Assembly (NCBI RefSeq): GCF_000708885.1
Contig: NZ_JEOE01000002.1
Coordinates: forward strand, 1 to 64,000
Direction of reading: 5' to 3'
Length of the DNA stretch: 64,000 nucleotides
Source of the DNA: Cellulomonas sp. HZM
GTDB lineage: Bacteria > Actinomycetota > Actinomycetes > Actinomycetales > Cellulomonadaceae
The notes under the pieces are model-generated. The model saw only the letters and a list, made by a program, of their open reading frames with translations. It searched no databases and was not told the DNA's origin. Below, one piece after another: positions 17,296 to 35,711 of this stretch; the first letter of the stretch is position 1; each line of letters starts with the position of its first letter. Made by a program: the position numbers and the translations under genes.

Positions 17296-18519
17296 ATGCC
17301 GACCGCATCCGCCCGCACCACCGTCCGCAGCGTCGTCTTCGTCGACGGCGTGCGCACCCCGTTCGGGCGTGCCCGCAAGGACGGCATCTACGCGAGCACC
17401 CGAGCCGACGACCTGTCGGTCAAGACCGTCCGCGAGCTGCTGCGTCGCCACCCGCAGCTCGAGCCCGCGCGCATCGACGAGGTCGCGATCGCGGCGACGA
17501 CGCAGCAGGGCGACCAGGGCCTGACGCTCGGCCGCACCGTCGGCGTGCTCGCCGGCCTGCCCCGCACGGTCCCCGGCTACGCGATCGACCGCATGTGCGC
17601 GGGCGCGATGACCGCCGTCACCAACGTCGCCGCGCAGATCGGCGTGGGCGCCGCCGACGTCGTGCTGGCCGGTGGCGTCGAGCACATGGGGCACCACCCG
17701 ATGGGCTTCGACGCCGACCCGAACCCCCGTTTCATGTCCGAGCAGCTCGTCGCCCCTGACGCGCTCAACATGGGCGTCACCGCCGAGAACCTGCACGACC
17801 GCTTCCCCGCGCTGACGCGCGAGCGCGCGGACCGCTACGGCGTCGCGAGCCAGGAGAAGTACGCCGCCGCGCTGGCGGCAGGCAAGATCGAGCCCGACCT
17901 CGTGCCGGTCGCGCTGCGCGACCCCGAGCACGGCTGGGGCCTCGCGACGGCCGACGAGCCGCCGCGCCCCGGCACCACCGTGGAGGCGATCGCGGGCCTG
18001 CCGACGCCGTTCCGCCCCGGCGGCCGCGTCACGGCCGGCACCGCCGCGCCCCTGACCGACGGCGCCGCGTCCTGCCTGCTCGCGGCCGAGGACGTCGCCG
18101 AGGAGCTGGGACTGCCCGTGCGCATGCGTCTCGTCTCGTTCGCCTACGCGGGTGTGGAGCCGGAGATCATGGGCATCGGCCCGGTCCCTGCGACCACCAA
18201 GGCGCTCGAGCGTGCGGGTCTCACGATCGACGACATCGGCCTGTTCGAGATCAACGAGGCCTTCGCGGTCCAGGTGCTCGCGTTCCTGGACGCGTTCGGC
18301 ATCGCGGACGACGACCCGCGCGTCAACCAGTACGGCGGCGCGATCGCCACGGGGCACCCGCTCGCGTCGTCGGGCGTGCGCCTCATGACGCAGCTCGCGC
18401 GCCAGTTCGAGGAGAACCCGCAGGTCCGCTACGGCCTCACGACGATGTGCGTGGGCCTGGGTCAGGGCGGCACCGTCATCTGGGAGAACCCCCACTTCGT
18501 CGAGGGAGACGCCAAGTGA
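17296..18519 (+). CDS. fadA: Acetyl-CoA C-acyltransferase (3-ketoacyl-CoA thiolase)
   Basis: 407 aa; GGAGG 6 nt before ATG. Thiolytic cleavage of 3-ketoacyl-CoA, last step of fatty-acid beta-oxidation. Nucleophilic Cys101 in YAIDRMCAGAM, His in GGAIATGHPLASSG, and the second Cys in TTMCVGLGQGG complete the thiolase catalytic set. The first gene of a two-gene operon with fadB (GTGA overlap), forming the typical trifunctional complex partner. Confidence 0.95.
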   Translation: MPTASARTTVRSVVFVDGVRTPFGRARKDGIYASTRADDLSVKTVRELLRRHPQLEPARIDEVAIAATTQQGDQGLTLGRTVGVLAGLPRTVPGYAIDRMCAGAMTAVTNVAAQIGVGAADVVLAGGVEHMGHHPMGFDADPNPRFMSEQLVAPDALNMGVTAENLHDRFPALTRERADRYGVASQEKYAAALAAGKIEPDLVPVALRDPEHGWGLATADEPPRPGTTVEAIAGLPTPFRPGGRVTAGTAAPLTDGAASCLLAAEDVAEELGLPVRMRLVSFAYAGVEPEIMGIGPVPATTKALERAGLTIDDIGLFEINEAFAVQVLAFLDAFGIADDDPRVNQYGGAIATGHPLASSGVRLMTQLARQFEENPQVRYGLTTMCVGLGQGGTVIWENPHFVEGDAK

Positions 18520-20648
18520 GCACCACCACCACGCAGCCCACCGAGGCGTCTCCGGCGCGCGCCGAGCGCGTCGCGCACGCGTTCGTCCGCGACGTCACGC
18601 TCCCCGCCGGCGCGGGCACGCTCGCGCTCGTCACGATCGACAACGGCCTGGACCACACCAAGCCGACGACGTTCGGCCCCCTGGGCATCGCCGAGCTCAC
18701 CACCGCGCTGCAGGCCGTGCGCGAGCGCGCGCACGCCGGCGAGGTCGCGGCCGTCGCCGTCACCGGCAAGCCCTACTTCCTGGCCGCCGGCGCCGACCTC
18801 ACGCAGGTCGCCGCGGTGACCGACCGCGCCGACGCGCTCCAGCTGGGCCGGGGCGGCCACGCGGCCTACGAGCTCCTGCACGACATGGGCGTGCCGACGT
18901 TCGCGTTCGTCAACGGCGTCGCCCTCGGTGGCGGCCTCGAGCTGGCGCTCAACTGCGACTACCGCACGGTCGGCGCGGACGTGCGTGCGCTCGCTCTGCC
19001 CGAGACCGGCCTCGGGCTCGTGCCGGGCTGGGGTGGTGCGTACCTCGTCCCGCGTCTCGTCGGGATCGAGAAGGCGCTCGACGTCATCCTCACACGTCCG
19101 GCGACCAACAAGCCGTACACCGCGCAGCAGGCGGCCGAGGTCGGGCTCGTCGACGTGGTGCTGGACGCGGCCGACTTCCTCGAGGAGTCCATCCGCTGGG
19201 CCGCGCGCGTGCTGTCCGGCGAGGTCGTGGTCGAGCGCCGCCCGCTCGACGACGCCGCGACGTGGGACGCCTACGTCGCTGGTGCACGCCAGCGCCTCGA
19301 CGCGGTGGTGCACGGCTCCCGCCCGGCGCCCTACCGCGCGCTCGACCTGGTGGCCGCAGCCCGCGACGCCGACCGCGCGACCGCGTTCGCGGCCGAGGAC
19401 GAGGCGCTCGCCGACCTGATCATGAGCGACGAGATGCGCGCGTCGGTGTACGCGTTCGGGCTCGTGTCGGGCGGCAAGAAGCCGCAGGGCGCGCCCGACC
19501 GGTCGCTCGCTCAGCCGGTCACGCGCGTCGGCATCGTCGGCGCCGGCCTCATGGCCGCGCAGATCGCGCTGCTGTTCGCGCAGCGGCTCGGCGTGCCGGT
19601 CGTCATGCGGGACCTGGACGACGAGCGCGTCGAGCACGGCCTGTCCGCGGTGCGCTCCACCGTGGAGCGGCTGGTCGCGACCGGACGGACCTCCGAGGCC
19701 AAGGCCGCGCGCCTGCTCGGCTCGGTGACGGGCACGACCAAGATCGAGGACCTCGCGTCGTGCGACCTCGTCATCGAGGCCGTGACCGAGGTGCTCGACC
19801 TCAAGAAGCGCGTGTTCGCCGAGCTCGAGACGATCGTCTCCCCCACGACGGTCCTCGCGACGAACACGTCCGCGCTGTCGGTCACCGAGATGTCGGCCCA
19901 CCTGCAGCACCCCGAGCGCGTCGTCGGCCTGCACTTCTTCAACCCGGTCGCGGCGATGCCCCTCGTCGAGGTCATCCACGCCGAGCACACGTCGGCCGAG
20001 GCGCTCGCGACGGGCTTCGCGGTCGCCTCGAAGCTGCGCAAGACGGCCGTCCTCGTGGCCGACCGCCCGGGCTTCGTCGTGAACCGGCTCCTGGTGCTCC
20101 TCCTCGGCAAGATCATGGAGGCCGCGGAGAACGGCACGCCGGTGGAGGTCGCGGACCGCGCGCTGCGCCCGCTCGGCCTGCCGATGCCGCCGTTCGAGCT
20201 GCTCGACCTCGTGGGCCCCGCGGTCGGCCTGCACGTCCTCACGTCGCTGCGCGAGGACCTGGGCGACCGGTTCCCCGCGTCGCCCGGGCTGAGCAAGCTC
20301 GTCGCGGACGGCACGACGACCGTGCTGCCCGCCGCGGCCAAGGGGCTCCCGAAGCCGGTGGACCCCGCGATCCAGGACGTCTTCGTCCCTGCTGAGGGCG
20401 CCGTCGCGCTCGACGAGGACGGAGTGCGCGACGAGGTGCTCACGGCCCTCACGGTCGAGATCGGGCACATGCTCGACGAGGGCGTCGTCGCGACCCCGCA
20501 GCAGATCGACCTGTGCATGATCCTGGGCGCCGGGTGGGGCTTCCACCTGGGCGGCATCACGCCGTACCTGGACCGCACGGGCTACAGCGAGCGCGTCCTG
20601 GGCCGCCGCCTCCTGCCGGACGGTGTGGCCGACGTGCCCACCGCCTGA
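18516..20648 (+). CDS. fadB: Fatty oxidation multifunctional protein: enoyl-CoA hydratase / 3-hydroxyacyl-CoA dehydrogenase
   Basis: 710 aa from a GTG overlapping the fadA stop; GAGGGAG precedes it. The N-terminal crotonase domain (about 20-290) carries the oxyanion segment NGVALGGGLELAL. A Rossmann 3-hydroxyacyl-CoA dehydrogenase domain starts at about residue 337 (VGIVGAGLMAAQIA) and continues through NTSALSVTEM and GLHFFNPVAAMPLVE to the C-terminal dehydrogenase domain. With FadA it performs hydration, oxidation and thiolysis in the beta-oxidation cycle. No acyl-CoA dehydrogenase or ligase lies next to it. Confidence 0.95.
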   Translation: MSTTTTQPTEASPARAERVAHAFVRDVTLPAGAGTLALVTIDNGLDHTKPTTFGPLGIAELTTALQAVRERAHAGEVAAVAVTGKPYFLAAGADLTQVAAVTDRADALQLGRGGHAAYELLHDMGVPTFAFVNGVALGGGLELALNCDYRTVGADVRALALPETGLGLVPGWGGAYLVPRLVGIEKALDVILTRPATNKPYTAQQAAEVGLVDVVLDAADFLEESIRWAARVLSGEVVVERRPLDDAATWDAYVAGARQRLDAVVHGSRPAPYRALDLVAAARDADRATAFAAEDEALADLIMSDEMRASVYAFGLVSGGKKPQGAPDRSLAQPVTRVGIVGAGLMAAQIALLFAQRLGVPVVMRDLDDERVEHGLSAVRSTVERLVATGRTSEAKAARLLGSVTGTTKIEDLASCDLVIEAVTEVLDLKKRVFAELETIVSPTTVLATNTSALSVTEMSAHLQHPERVVGLHFFNPVAAMPLVEVIHAEHTSAEALATGFAVASKLRKTAVLVADRPGFVVNRLLVLLLGKIMEAAENGTPVEVADRALRPLGLPMPPFELLDLVGPAVGLHVLTSLREDLGDRFPASPGLSKLVADGTTTVLPAAAKGLPKPVDPAIQDVFVPAEGAVALDEDGVRDEVLTALTVEIGHMLDEGVVATPQQIDLCMILGAGWGFHLGGITPYLDRTGYSERVLGRRLLPDGVADVPTA

Positions 20649-20668
20649 CCAGTCGCCGACAGCACGCC

Positions 20669-20708
20669 CGACGAGGGCCGTCCACCACCCGGTGGGCGGC
20701 TCTCGTCG
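20669..20708 (+). terminator. Terminator of the fadAB operon
   Basis: 18-bp stem (16 Watson-Crick and two G-U pairs) with the loop ACCC, starting 20 bp after the fadB stop. Confidence 0.8.
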
Positions 20709-20749
20709 CGTCGTCCCCGGACGGGCCGACCACCGGCATGATGGTCGCC

Positions 20750-21403
20750 ATGACCGATCTCACGCTCACCGGGTCCGTCGACCGCTCCGCCGCCGTCGAG
20801 GCGACGGCGCTCGTGATCGAGCTGCTGGGCCGACCCGAGGTGGCCGCGCGCTGGGACGACGAGTCGGCGTGCGCGGGCATGAGCGTCGGGGCGCTCGCGT
20901 GGCACCTCGTGAACCAGCCGCAGCGCCTGGTCGAGGTGCTCGGCGCCGAACCGGTGGACGCGGAGGTCACCACGCTCGACCAGCACTACGTGCGATCGGC
21001 CTGGGTGGTCGAGGACCTCGACGGCCCCGCCAACGTGGGCGTGCGCACGCGCGGCGAGGACCAGGCACGCGCAGGCGCGGACGCTGCCGTCTCGGCCGCA
21101 CGGCAGGCCCTGGACGCCGTCGGACCGGCGCTCGCGGCGGCCGCCGCGACCGTGGCGCTCCCCTGGGCCGGCTGGGCGCTGAGCACCGACGACTTCCTCG
21201 TCACCCGTCTCATGGAGATGGTGGTGCACGCGGACGACCTCGCGGCGAGCGTCGGCGTCGAGACGCCCGACTTCCCGCCGGTCGTGCTCGAGCCCGTCCT
21301 CACGCTGCTCACGGGGCTTGCGCTGCGCCGGCACGGCCAGGACGCGCTCGTGCGCACCCTCACGCGCCCGCAGCGCGCGCCGGGGTCGATCAGCGCGTTC
21401 TGA
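20750..21403 (+). CDS. Maleylpyruvate isomerase N-terminal-domain (DinB-like) protein
   Basis: 217 aa. Four-helix DinB/mycothiol-dependent-type fold: GALAWHLVNQPQRLVEVL near residue 50 and MEMVVHADDLAASVG near 165, the metal-binding His pattern of TIGR03083/TIGR03086-like actinobacterial proteins. These may use mycothiol as a cofactor; the substrate is unknown. ATGs at 20738, 20741 and 20750 are close together; a CATGAT hexamer 7 nt before 20750 supports the last. Its 3' end overlaps a convergent membrane-protein gene by 14 bp. Confidence 0.75.
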   Translation: MTDLTLTGSVDRSAAVEATALVIELLGRPEVAARWDDESACAGMSVGALAWHLVNQPQRLVEVLGAEPVDAEVTTLDQHYVRSAWVVEDLDGPANVGVRTRGEDQARAGADAAVSAARQALDAVGPALAAAAATVALPWAGWALSTDDFLVTRLMEMVVHADDLAASVGVETPDFPPVVLEPVLTLLTGLALRRHGQDALVRTLTRPQRAPGSISAF

Positions 21404-21731
21404 GGGCCGCAGCTGCTCGGCGCCGCCGCACGCTCGACGCGAGCCACATCACCAGGGCGGCGTTCCCGGCGGCGATCACGGCGAACGTCAGCGCGTAGGC
21501 GAGCGTCACGGGCCACATCGGGCCGCCGGCGTCGGCGCCCGTGATGTTCCAGGCCGACGAACCGATCACGTACACGAACGGCAGGCCGACGACGAGCGCG
21601 GGCAGCGTGAGCACCAGCGCGGCCACCTCGGCCGGGTCGACGTCCTGCTCCGCTCCGCGCCACCCCAGGGCGGCGAGCACCGCCACGATCACGACGTACG
21701 TGCCGGCGACGACGAGCGAGTGTCTGCTCAT
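21390..21731 (-). CDS. Small membrane protein of unknown function
   Basis: 113 aa with three predicted membrane helices (about 7-24, 36-58 and 72-97) and an Arg-rich C-terminal tail (VRRRRAAAA), suggesting the C-terminus is cytoplasmic. Not recognised beyond that. TAGCGT on the minus strand (21739-21744) lies 7 nt before the ATG, a leaderless arrangement. It overlaps the end of the upstream convergent gene, and the pfl operon ends 69 bp from its start. Confidence 0.65.
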   Translation of the reverse strand: MSRHSLVVAGTYVVIVAVLAALGWRGAEQDVDPAEVAALVLTLPALVVGLPFVYVIGSSAWNITGADAGGPMWPVTLAYALTFAVIAAGNAALVMWLASSVRRRRAAAALRTR

Positions 21732-21800
21732 GCTCCGCACGCTAGACCCGCGTGGCACCCCGTGGCACCAGGTGCGCCCGGGACCCTGACGCACCAGACG

Positions 21801-22691
21801 TCAGAAGACGGTGCGCCCCGTGACCCGCATCCGCTCGCGCACGCTCTCGACGAGCTCGGCGCTCGGCGGCTCGGTGTCCTCGAGCTCGTACCGCATCCCC
21901 AGGTCGGCCCACTTGTCCCGGCCCATCTGGTGGAACGGGAGCACCTCGACACGGTCGACGTTGCCGAGGGTCGCGACGACGTCGGCGACCGCCTGCACGT
22001 TCTCGGGTGCGTCGGTGAGGCCGGGCACCAGCACGAAGCGGATCCAGGCTCGCGTCCCGGCGGAGTCGAGGCGGTGCGCGAAGTCGATGGTCGGCTGCAG
22101 CTCACGACCCGTGACGCGGCGGTAGGTCTCCGGCAGGCCGGACTTGACGTCGAGCAGCACGAGGTCGACGTCGTCCAGCATCGCGTCGGACAGCTGCGTG
22201 CCGAGGAAGCCCGACGTGTCGAGCGCCGTGTGCAGCCCCAGCTCCTTGGCCGCTCGCAGCAGCCGCCGCACGAAGGCCGGCTGCATCAGGGGCTCGCCGC
22301 CCGAGATGGTCACCCCGCCGCCGGTCGCCTTGAGGACGGGCGCGTAGCGGCGCATCTTCGCGACCAGCTCGTCGGCCGCGACGTCGGTACCCCGGCGCAT
22401 CTCCATGGTGTCGGGGTTGTGGCAGTACAGGCACCGCAGCGGGCAGCCCGCCAGGAAGATCGTCAGGCGCGTACCGGGGCCGTCGACCGCCGTCACGAGC
22501 TCCCACGAGTGCACCGACCCGACCTCGCCCGCCCGCACGGCGGCGAGCCGGGCGGAGCGGTCGTCGGCCTCCGCGGCGTCGAGACCGGCGGTGCCGTGCC
22601 CGTGGGCGCGCCCGTGCGCCCCGCCGACGAGCGGCATGCCGAGCGGCACCACGGGTGCGCCGGGCTGCCGCTCGTCGGTCAGGGTCGTCAT
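21801..22691 (-). CDS. pflA: Pyruvate formate-lyase activating enzyme (radical SAM)
   Basis: 296 aa, ATG at 22691 with GGAG upstream. The [4Fe-4S]/SAM motif CPLRCLYC is of the CxxxCxxC type, with GGGVTISGGEPL downstream. The enzyme installs the glycyl radical on PflB. It has ~60 more N-terminal residues than the E. coli enzyme (246 aa), His/Gly-rich near positions 22-34 (GGAHGRAHGHG), which may bind metal or be disordered. It follows pflB by 47 bp in the same operon. Confidence 0.94.
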   Translation of the reverse strand: MTTLTDERQPGAPVVPLGMPLVGGAHGRAHGHGTAGLDAAEADDRSARLAAVRAGEVGSVHSWELVTAVDGPGTRLTIFLAGCPLRCLYCHNPDTMEMRRGTDVAADELVAKMRRYAPVLKATGGGVTISGGEPLMQPAFVRRLLRAAKELGLHTALDTSGFLGTQLSDAMLDDVDLVLLDVKSGLPETYRRVTGRELQPTIDFAHRLDSAGTRAWIRFVLVPGLTDAPENVQAVADVVATLGNVDRVEVLPFHQMGRDKWADLGMRYELEDTEPPSAELVESVRERMRVTGRTVF

Positions 22692-22738
22692 GGTCGTTCT
22701 CCTCGGTCCGGTACGCGGGTGTCGTCGGGGTGGTGCGG

Positions 22739-29943
<7,205 letters not shown>

Positions 29944-29947
<4 letters not shown>

Positions 29948-30654
29948 CCGCGTCCGGTGCGCCGCGCACGGGCGAGGGTGCGCGTCGCGACGCACGCGCC
30001 GACCTCGTCGAGCTGTGCGCGCGCGGCGTCGACTGGCGGCTCGACGCGTCGCGCACCATCACGCTCGGACCTGCCACGAGACCCGCCGCGGTGCTCGTGC
30101 TGTTCGGACGGCTCGACGACGCGCCGTCGGACGCCTCGCCCGGCGCTGTGCCGTCCGTGCCCGCCGACCTCGACGTCCTGCTGCAGCGGCGTGCCGGGAC
30201 GTTGGGGCACCACGCGGGCCAGGTCGCCTTCCCCGGCGGGCGCCTCGAGCCCACCGACGACGGTCCCGCCGCGTGCGCGCTGCGCGAGGCGAACGAGGAG
30301 GTCGGGCTCGACATCACGGGCGTCGAGGTGCTCGGCACGCTGGCGCCGCTCCCCGTGCCGGTCAGCGACCACCTCGTCACGCCCGTCCCGGCGTGGTGGA
30401 CCAGGCCGTCGCGCGTCGCAGCCGTGGACCACGCCGAGACCGTCGACGTCTTCCGCATCGGCGTCGCCGACCTCGCCGACCCGGCGAACCGTGCGAGCGT
30501 CGAGCACCGCCGTGCCGGTTCCGTGGTCCGCACGCCGGCGTTCGTCGTCGGGGACGTCACCGTGTGGGGCTTCACCGCGATCGTGCTCGCCCGGCTGCTC
30601 GACGAGGTGGGCTGGTCGGTGCCGTGGGACACGCGGCGGACGGTCGAGCCGTGA
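29944..30654 (+). CDS. Nudix hydrolase, CoA pyrophosphatase-like
   Basis: 236 aa. The Nudix box is GGRLEPTDDGPAACALREAN followed by EEVGL (GX5EX7REUXEEXGU), preceded by LGHHAGQVAFPGG, the signature of the NudL/CoAse group that cleaves CoA or acyl-CoA to 3',5'-ADP and phosphopantetheine. An LLTxRS-like stretch (LLQRRAG) precedes it. Joined by GTGA overlaps to both neighbours. Confidence 0.85.
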
Positions 30655-31550
30655 CCGGCCTCCCCCGGCACCCGAAGATCGAGGTGGACGTCGACGTCGC
30701 CCTCGCACGCGCGCTCGTGGCGGAGCAGCACCCCGACCTGGCGCACCTGCCGGTGCACGACCGGTCGAACGGCTGGGACAACATCACGTGGCGGCTCGGC
30801 GACGAACTGGCGCTGCGGTTCCCCGTCCGCGCGTCGTCCGCGCCGCTGCTCGAGCACGAGGCTCACTGGCTGCCGACGCTCGCGCCCCGGCTCCCGGTCG
30901 CGATCCCGGTCCCGGTCAGGGCCGGCGCTCCCGGGCCGTCGTACCCGTGGCCCTGGCACGTCGTGCGATGGGTCGAGGGCACGGTCGTCGCGGAGGTGCC
31001 GGTCGCCGAGCGCACCACATGGGCCGGCGAGCTCGCCGTCGCGCTCGCCGCACTCCACACGCCGGCGCCGCCGGACGCCCCGGCCAACCCCTTCCGCGGC
31101 GTGCCGCTCGCCGAGCGCGACGCCGTCGTCGCGGCGCGGCTCGCCGACGACCTCCCGCACGCCGCCGCCCTGCGGGACGCATGGGCGGACGGACTCGCAG
31201 CACGACGGCACGCCGGCTCCGCGGTGTGGCTGCACGGCGACCCGCACCCCGCCAACCTGCTGGCGGAGCCCGGCCGGCTCACCGGACTGATCGACTTCGG
31301 CGACCTGACCTCGGGCGACCCCGCGAGCGACCTCGCGACGGCGTGGCTGACGTTCGACGCGGCCGGCCGCGAGGCGTTCGTCGTGCGTACGCGCGAGCTG
31401 CGCGCGTGGGACGACGCGACCTGGGTCCGGGCACGCGCCTGGGCCGCCGCGCTCGTCCCGGTCCTGCTCGCGCACCCGCACGAGTACCCGCTGCTCGCTG
31501 CCGTCGGCCGGCACGCGGCCGACCAGGTCGCGCACCCGCAGCAGCCCTGA
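30651..31550 (+). CDS. Aminoglycoside phosphotransferase (APH) family kinase
   Basis: 299 aa. The catalytic loop is HGDPHPANLL and the metal motif is LIDFGDLTSGD, as in APH/choline kinase-like enzymes. The substrate cannot be told from sequence; many actinobacterial members phosphorylate metabolites rather than antibiotics, and I see no reason to call it resistance. GTGA overlap with the Nudix gene; last of the four-gene coupled run starting at guaB1. Confidence 0.85.
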   Translation: MTGLPRHPKIEVDVDVALARALVAEQHPDLAHLPVHDRSNGWDNITWRLGDELALRFPVRASSAPLLEHEAHWLPTLAPRLPVAIPVPVRAGAPGPSYPWPWHVVRWVEGTVVAEVPVAERTTWAGELAVALAALHTPAPPDAPANPFRGVPLAERDAVVAARLADDLPHAAALRDAWADGLAARRHAGSAVWLHGDPHPANLLAEPGRLTGLIDFGDLTSGDPASDLATAWLTFDAAGREAFVVRTRELRAWDDATWVRARAWAAALVPVLLAHPHEYPLLAAVGRHAADQVAHPQQP

Positions 31551-31572
31551 CCGAAGGTGCGATGCTCGGACG

Positions 31573-32395
31573 ATGGCCTCCACCGCGATCGTCCTGCCCG
31601 ACGGACGCGTGCTGCACGCGCACGCGGACGACGACACCATCGGCTCCCCCGGGCTCCTGTGGCACCACGGGACGCCGCAGTCCGGTGCCCTGCTGCCCCC
31701 GGTCCTCGACGCCGCTCGCCGGAACGGCCTGCGACTCGTGTCCTACGGCCGCCCGTCGTACGGAGGCTCGACGCCGCGCCCGGGTCGAGACGTCGCCTCC
31801 GCCGCGGCCGACGCGGCGGCCGTGCTCGACGCCTTCGGGGTCGACGCGGCAGTGAGCGTGGGTGCCTCGGGCGGCGGACCGCACGCCCTCGCGTGCGCCG
31901 CGCTCCTGTCTGGCCGGGTCACGGCAGCACTGTGCCTCGCGGGTCTCGCACCCCTCGACGGGTTCGACTGGGCGGACCGCATGGCGTCGTCCAAAGAGCT
32001 CCGTGCCGCGCAGCGGGGACGGGCCGCGCGCGCCGCGGTCGTCGCGGTGCCCGGGATGCCGCCGGGGTTCGTCGACGCCGATCTCGAGGCGCTCGCGACG
32101 GACTGGGCGACGCTCGGCGCCGACGCAGGGTCGGCAGGCGAGGCGAGCCCCGACGGCATGGTGGACGACGACGTGGCGTTCGCCGGTCCCTGGGGGGTTC
32201 GCGCTGCACGACGTGAAGGTCCCCGTGCTGCTCGTGCACGGCGGTCGAGACGGCGTCGTCCCGCCGGGCCACGGCGAGCGGCTGCGTGAGCTGCTGCCGG
32301 ACGCCGAGCTGTGGCTGCGTCCCGAGGACGGGCACGTCTCGGTGCTCCGAGACCTGCCCGAGGCACTCGGACGCATCGAGCTCCCTCACCGCTGA
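31573..32395 (+). pseudogene. Alpha/beta hydrolase, frameshifted at a G6 run
   Basis: The first frame encodes a normal hydrolase N-terminal part: LLWHHGTPQSG (oxyanion hole), VSVGASGGGPHAL (nucleophile Ser99) up to FAGPWG at residue 208. After a run of six G at 32192-32197 it drifts into an Arg-rich tail. One base fewer in this run restores GFALHDVKVPVLLVHGGRDGVV, with the catalytic Asp, and EDGHVSVL, with the catalytic His, ending at the TGA at 32395. The full product would be ~273 aa. The lesion is either real, a sequencing error, or slippage-prone; the flanking coding is otherwise intact. Confidence 0.85.
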
Positions 32396-32409
32396 CGCCC
32401 GGCTGACGC

Positions 32410-32482
32410 GCCGGAGAGCGCTCGTCGCGGCCCTCTCCGGCACGGCGACGGCCCGCCCCCGCCGGTGGGCGGGGACGGGCCG
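32410..32482. terminator. Two tandem terminator hairpins between the hydrolase and acnA
   Basis: First stem GCCGGAGAG/CTCTCCGGC (32410-32418 with 32433-32441). Second stem 15 bp with one mismatch (32449-32463 with 32468-32482, loop GGTG). They serve the convergent hydrolase and aconitase genes. Confidence 0.75.
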
Positions 32483-32501
32483 GTCGCGTGCGCGGCGGGC
32501 G

Positions 32502-35246
<2,745 letters not shown>

Positions 35247-35335
35247 GCAGGACTCCTTCATCGGGGCGAGTCGGCCGGGAGCGTGTGTGGGGGCCCGGCA
35301 CGAGACGATGCGGACAGCCTAGTGGCCGCACCGAA

Positions 35336-35355
35336 GTATCTTGATGTCAAGATAC
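35336..35355. promoter_or_regulatory. MarR-type operator upstream of acnA
   Basis: TATCTTGATGTCAAGATA is a perfect inverted repeat with 8-bp arms about a TG centre (9-bp arms counting the flanking G and C). On the minus strand it contains TTGACA, and a TAGGCT -10 lies at 35316-35321 (spacer 23, longer than ideal). AT-rich in a very GC-rich region, it looks like the binding site of a MarR-family repressor. In Streptomyces the MarR protein TamR controls aconitase, making a TamR-like regulator the leading guess. Confidence 0.65.
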
Positions 35356-35409
35356 ATCACGACGCGCTTACGCGCGACCTCGACGCGCGCGAGCGGTCGA
35401 CGCGTCGGG

Positions 35410-35577
35410 CTACTCCCCCTCGCGCCCGTCGTCGGCGGCGAGCTGCGCCTTGCGCTGCGCCTCGACGGCCCGCTGCTGCGCACGGGGGTCGTAGTCGGGC
35501 GTGCCGGACTTGAAGAGCTCCTGCGTCGCCGTCCGCTTCGCCTGAGCCAGCTTCTCCTGCGTGGTCTCGTCGCTCAC
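35410..35577 (-). CDS. Small conserved hypothetical protein, 55 aa
   Basis: GTG at 35577 preceded by GAGAGG. Highly charged, probably helical throughout (KLAQAKRTATQELF, then AQQRAVEAQRKAQLA), with no Cys and no membrane segment. Lies between acnA and the RNA methyltransferase, same strand as both. Not recognised; codon use and the ribosome site suggest it is real. Confidence 0.55.
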   Translation of the reverse strand: MSDETTQEKLAQAKRTATQELFKSGTPDYDPRAQQRAVEAQRKAQLAADDGREGE

Positions 35578-35711
35578 GTCACGACCTCTCTGTGCGTCCC
35601 GGACCCGGGCGAGGTCCGCTCGTCTCCACCGTAGGACGACCGCGCCGCACCCGCGAGCGCCGCCGGACATGCCGGACGAGTCCGTCCAGCCATGCCTATC
35701 CCGGGTGCCCG

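Noticed and set aside
30651-31550. Antibiotic resistance by the APH-family kinase
   Set aside because: Only the generic kinase motifs are present and the context is metabolic (GATase, Nudix); no evidence for drug phosphorylation.
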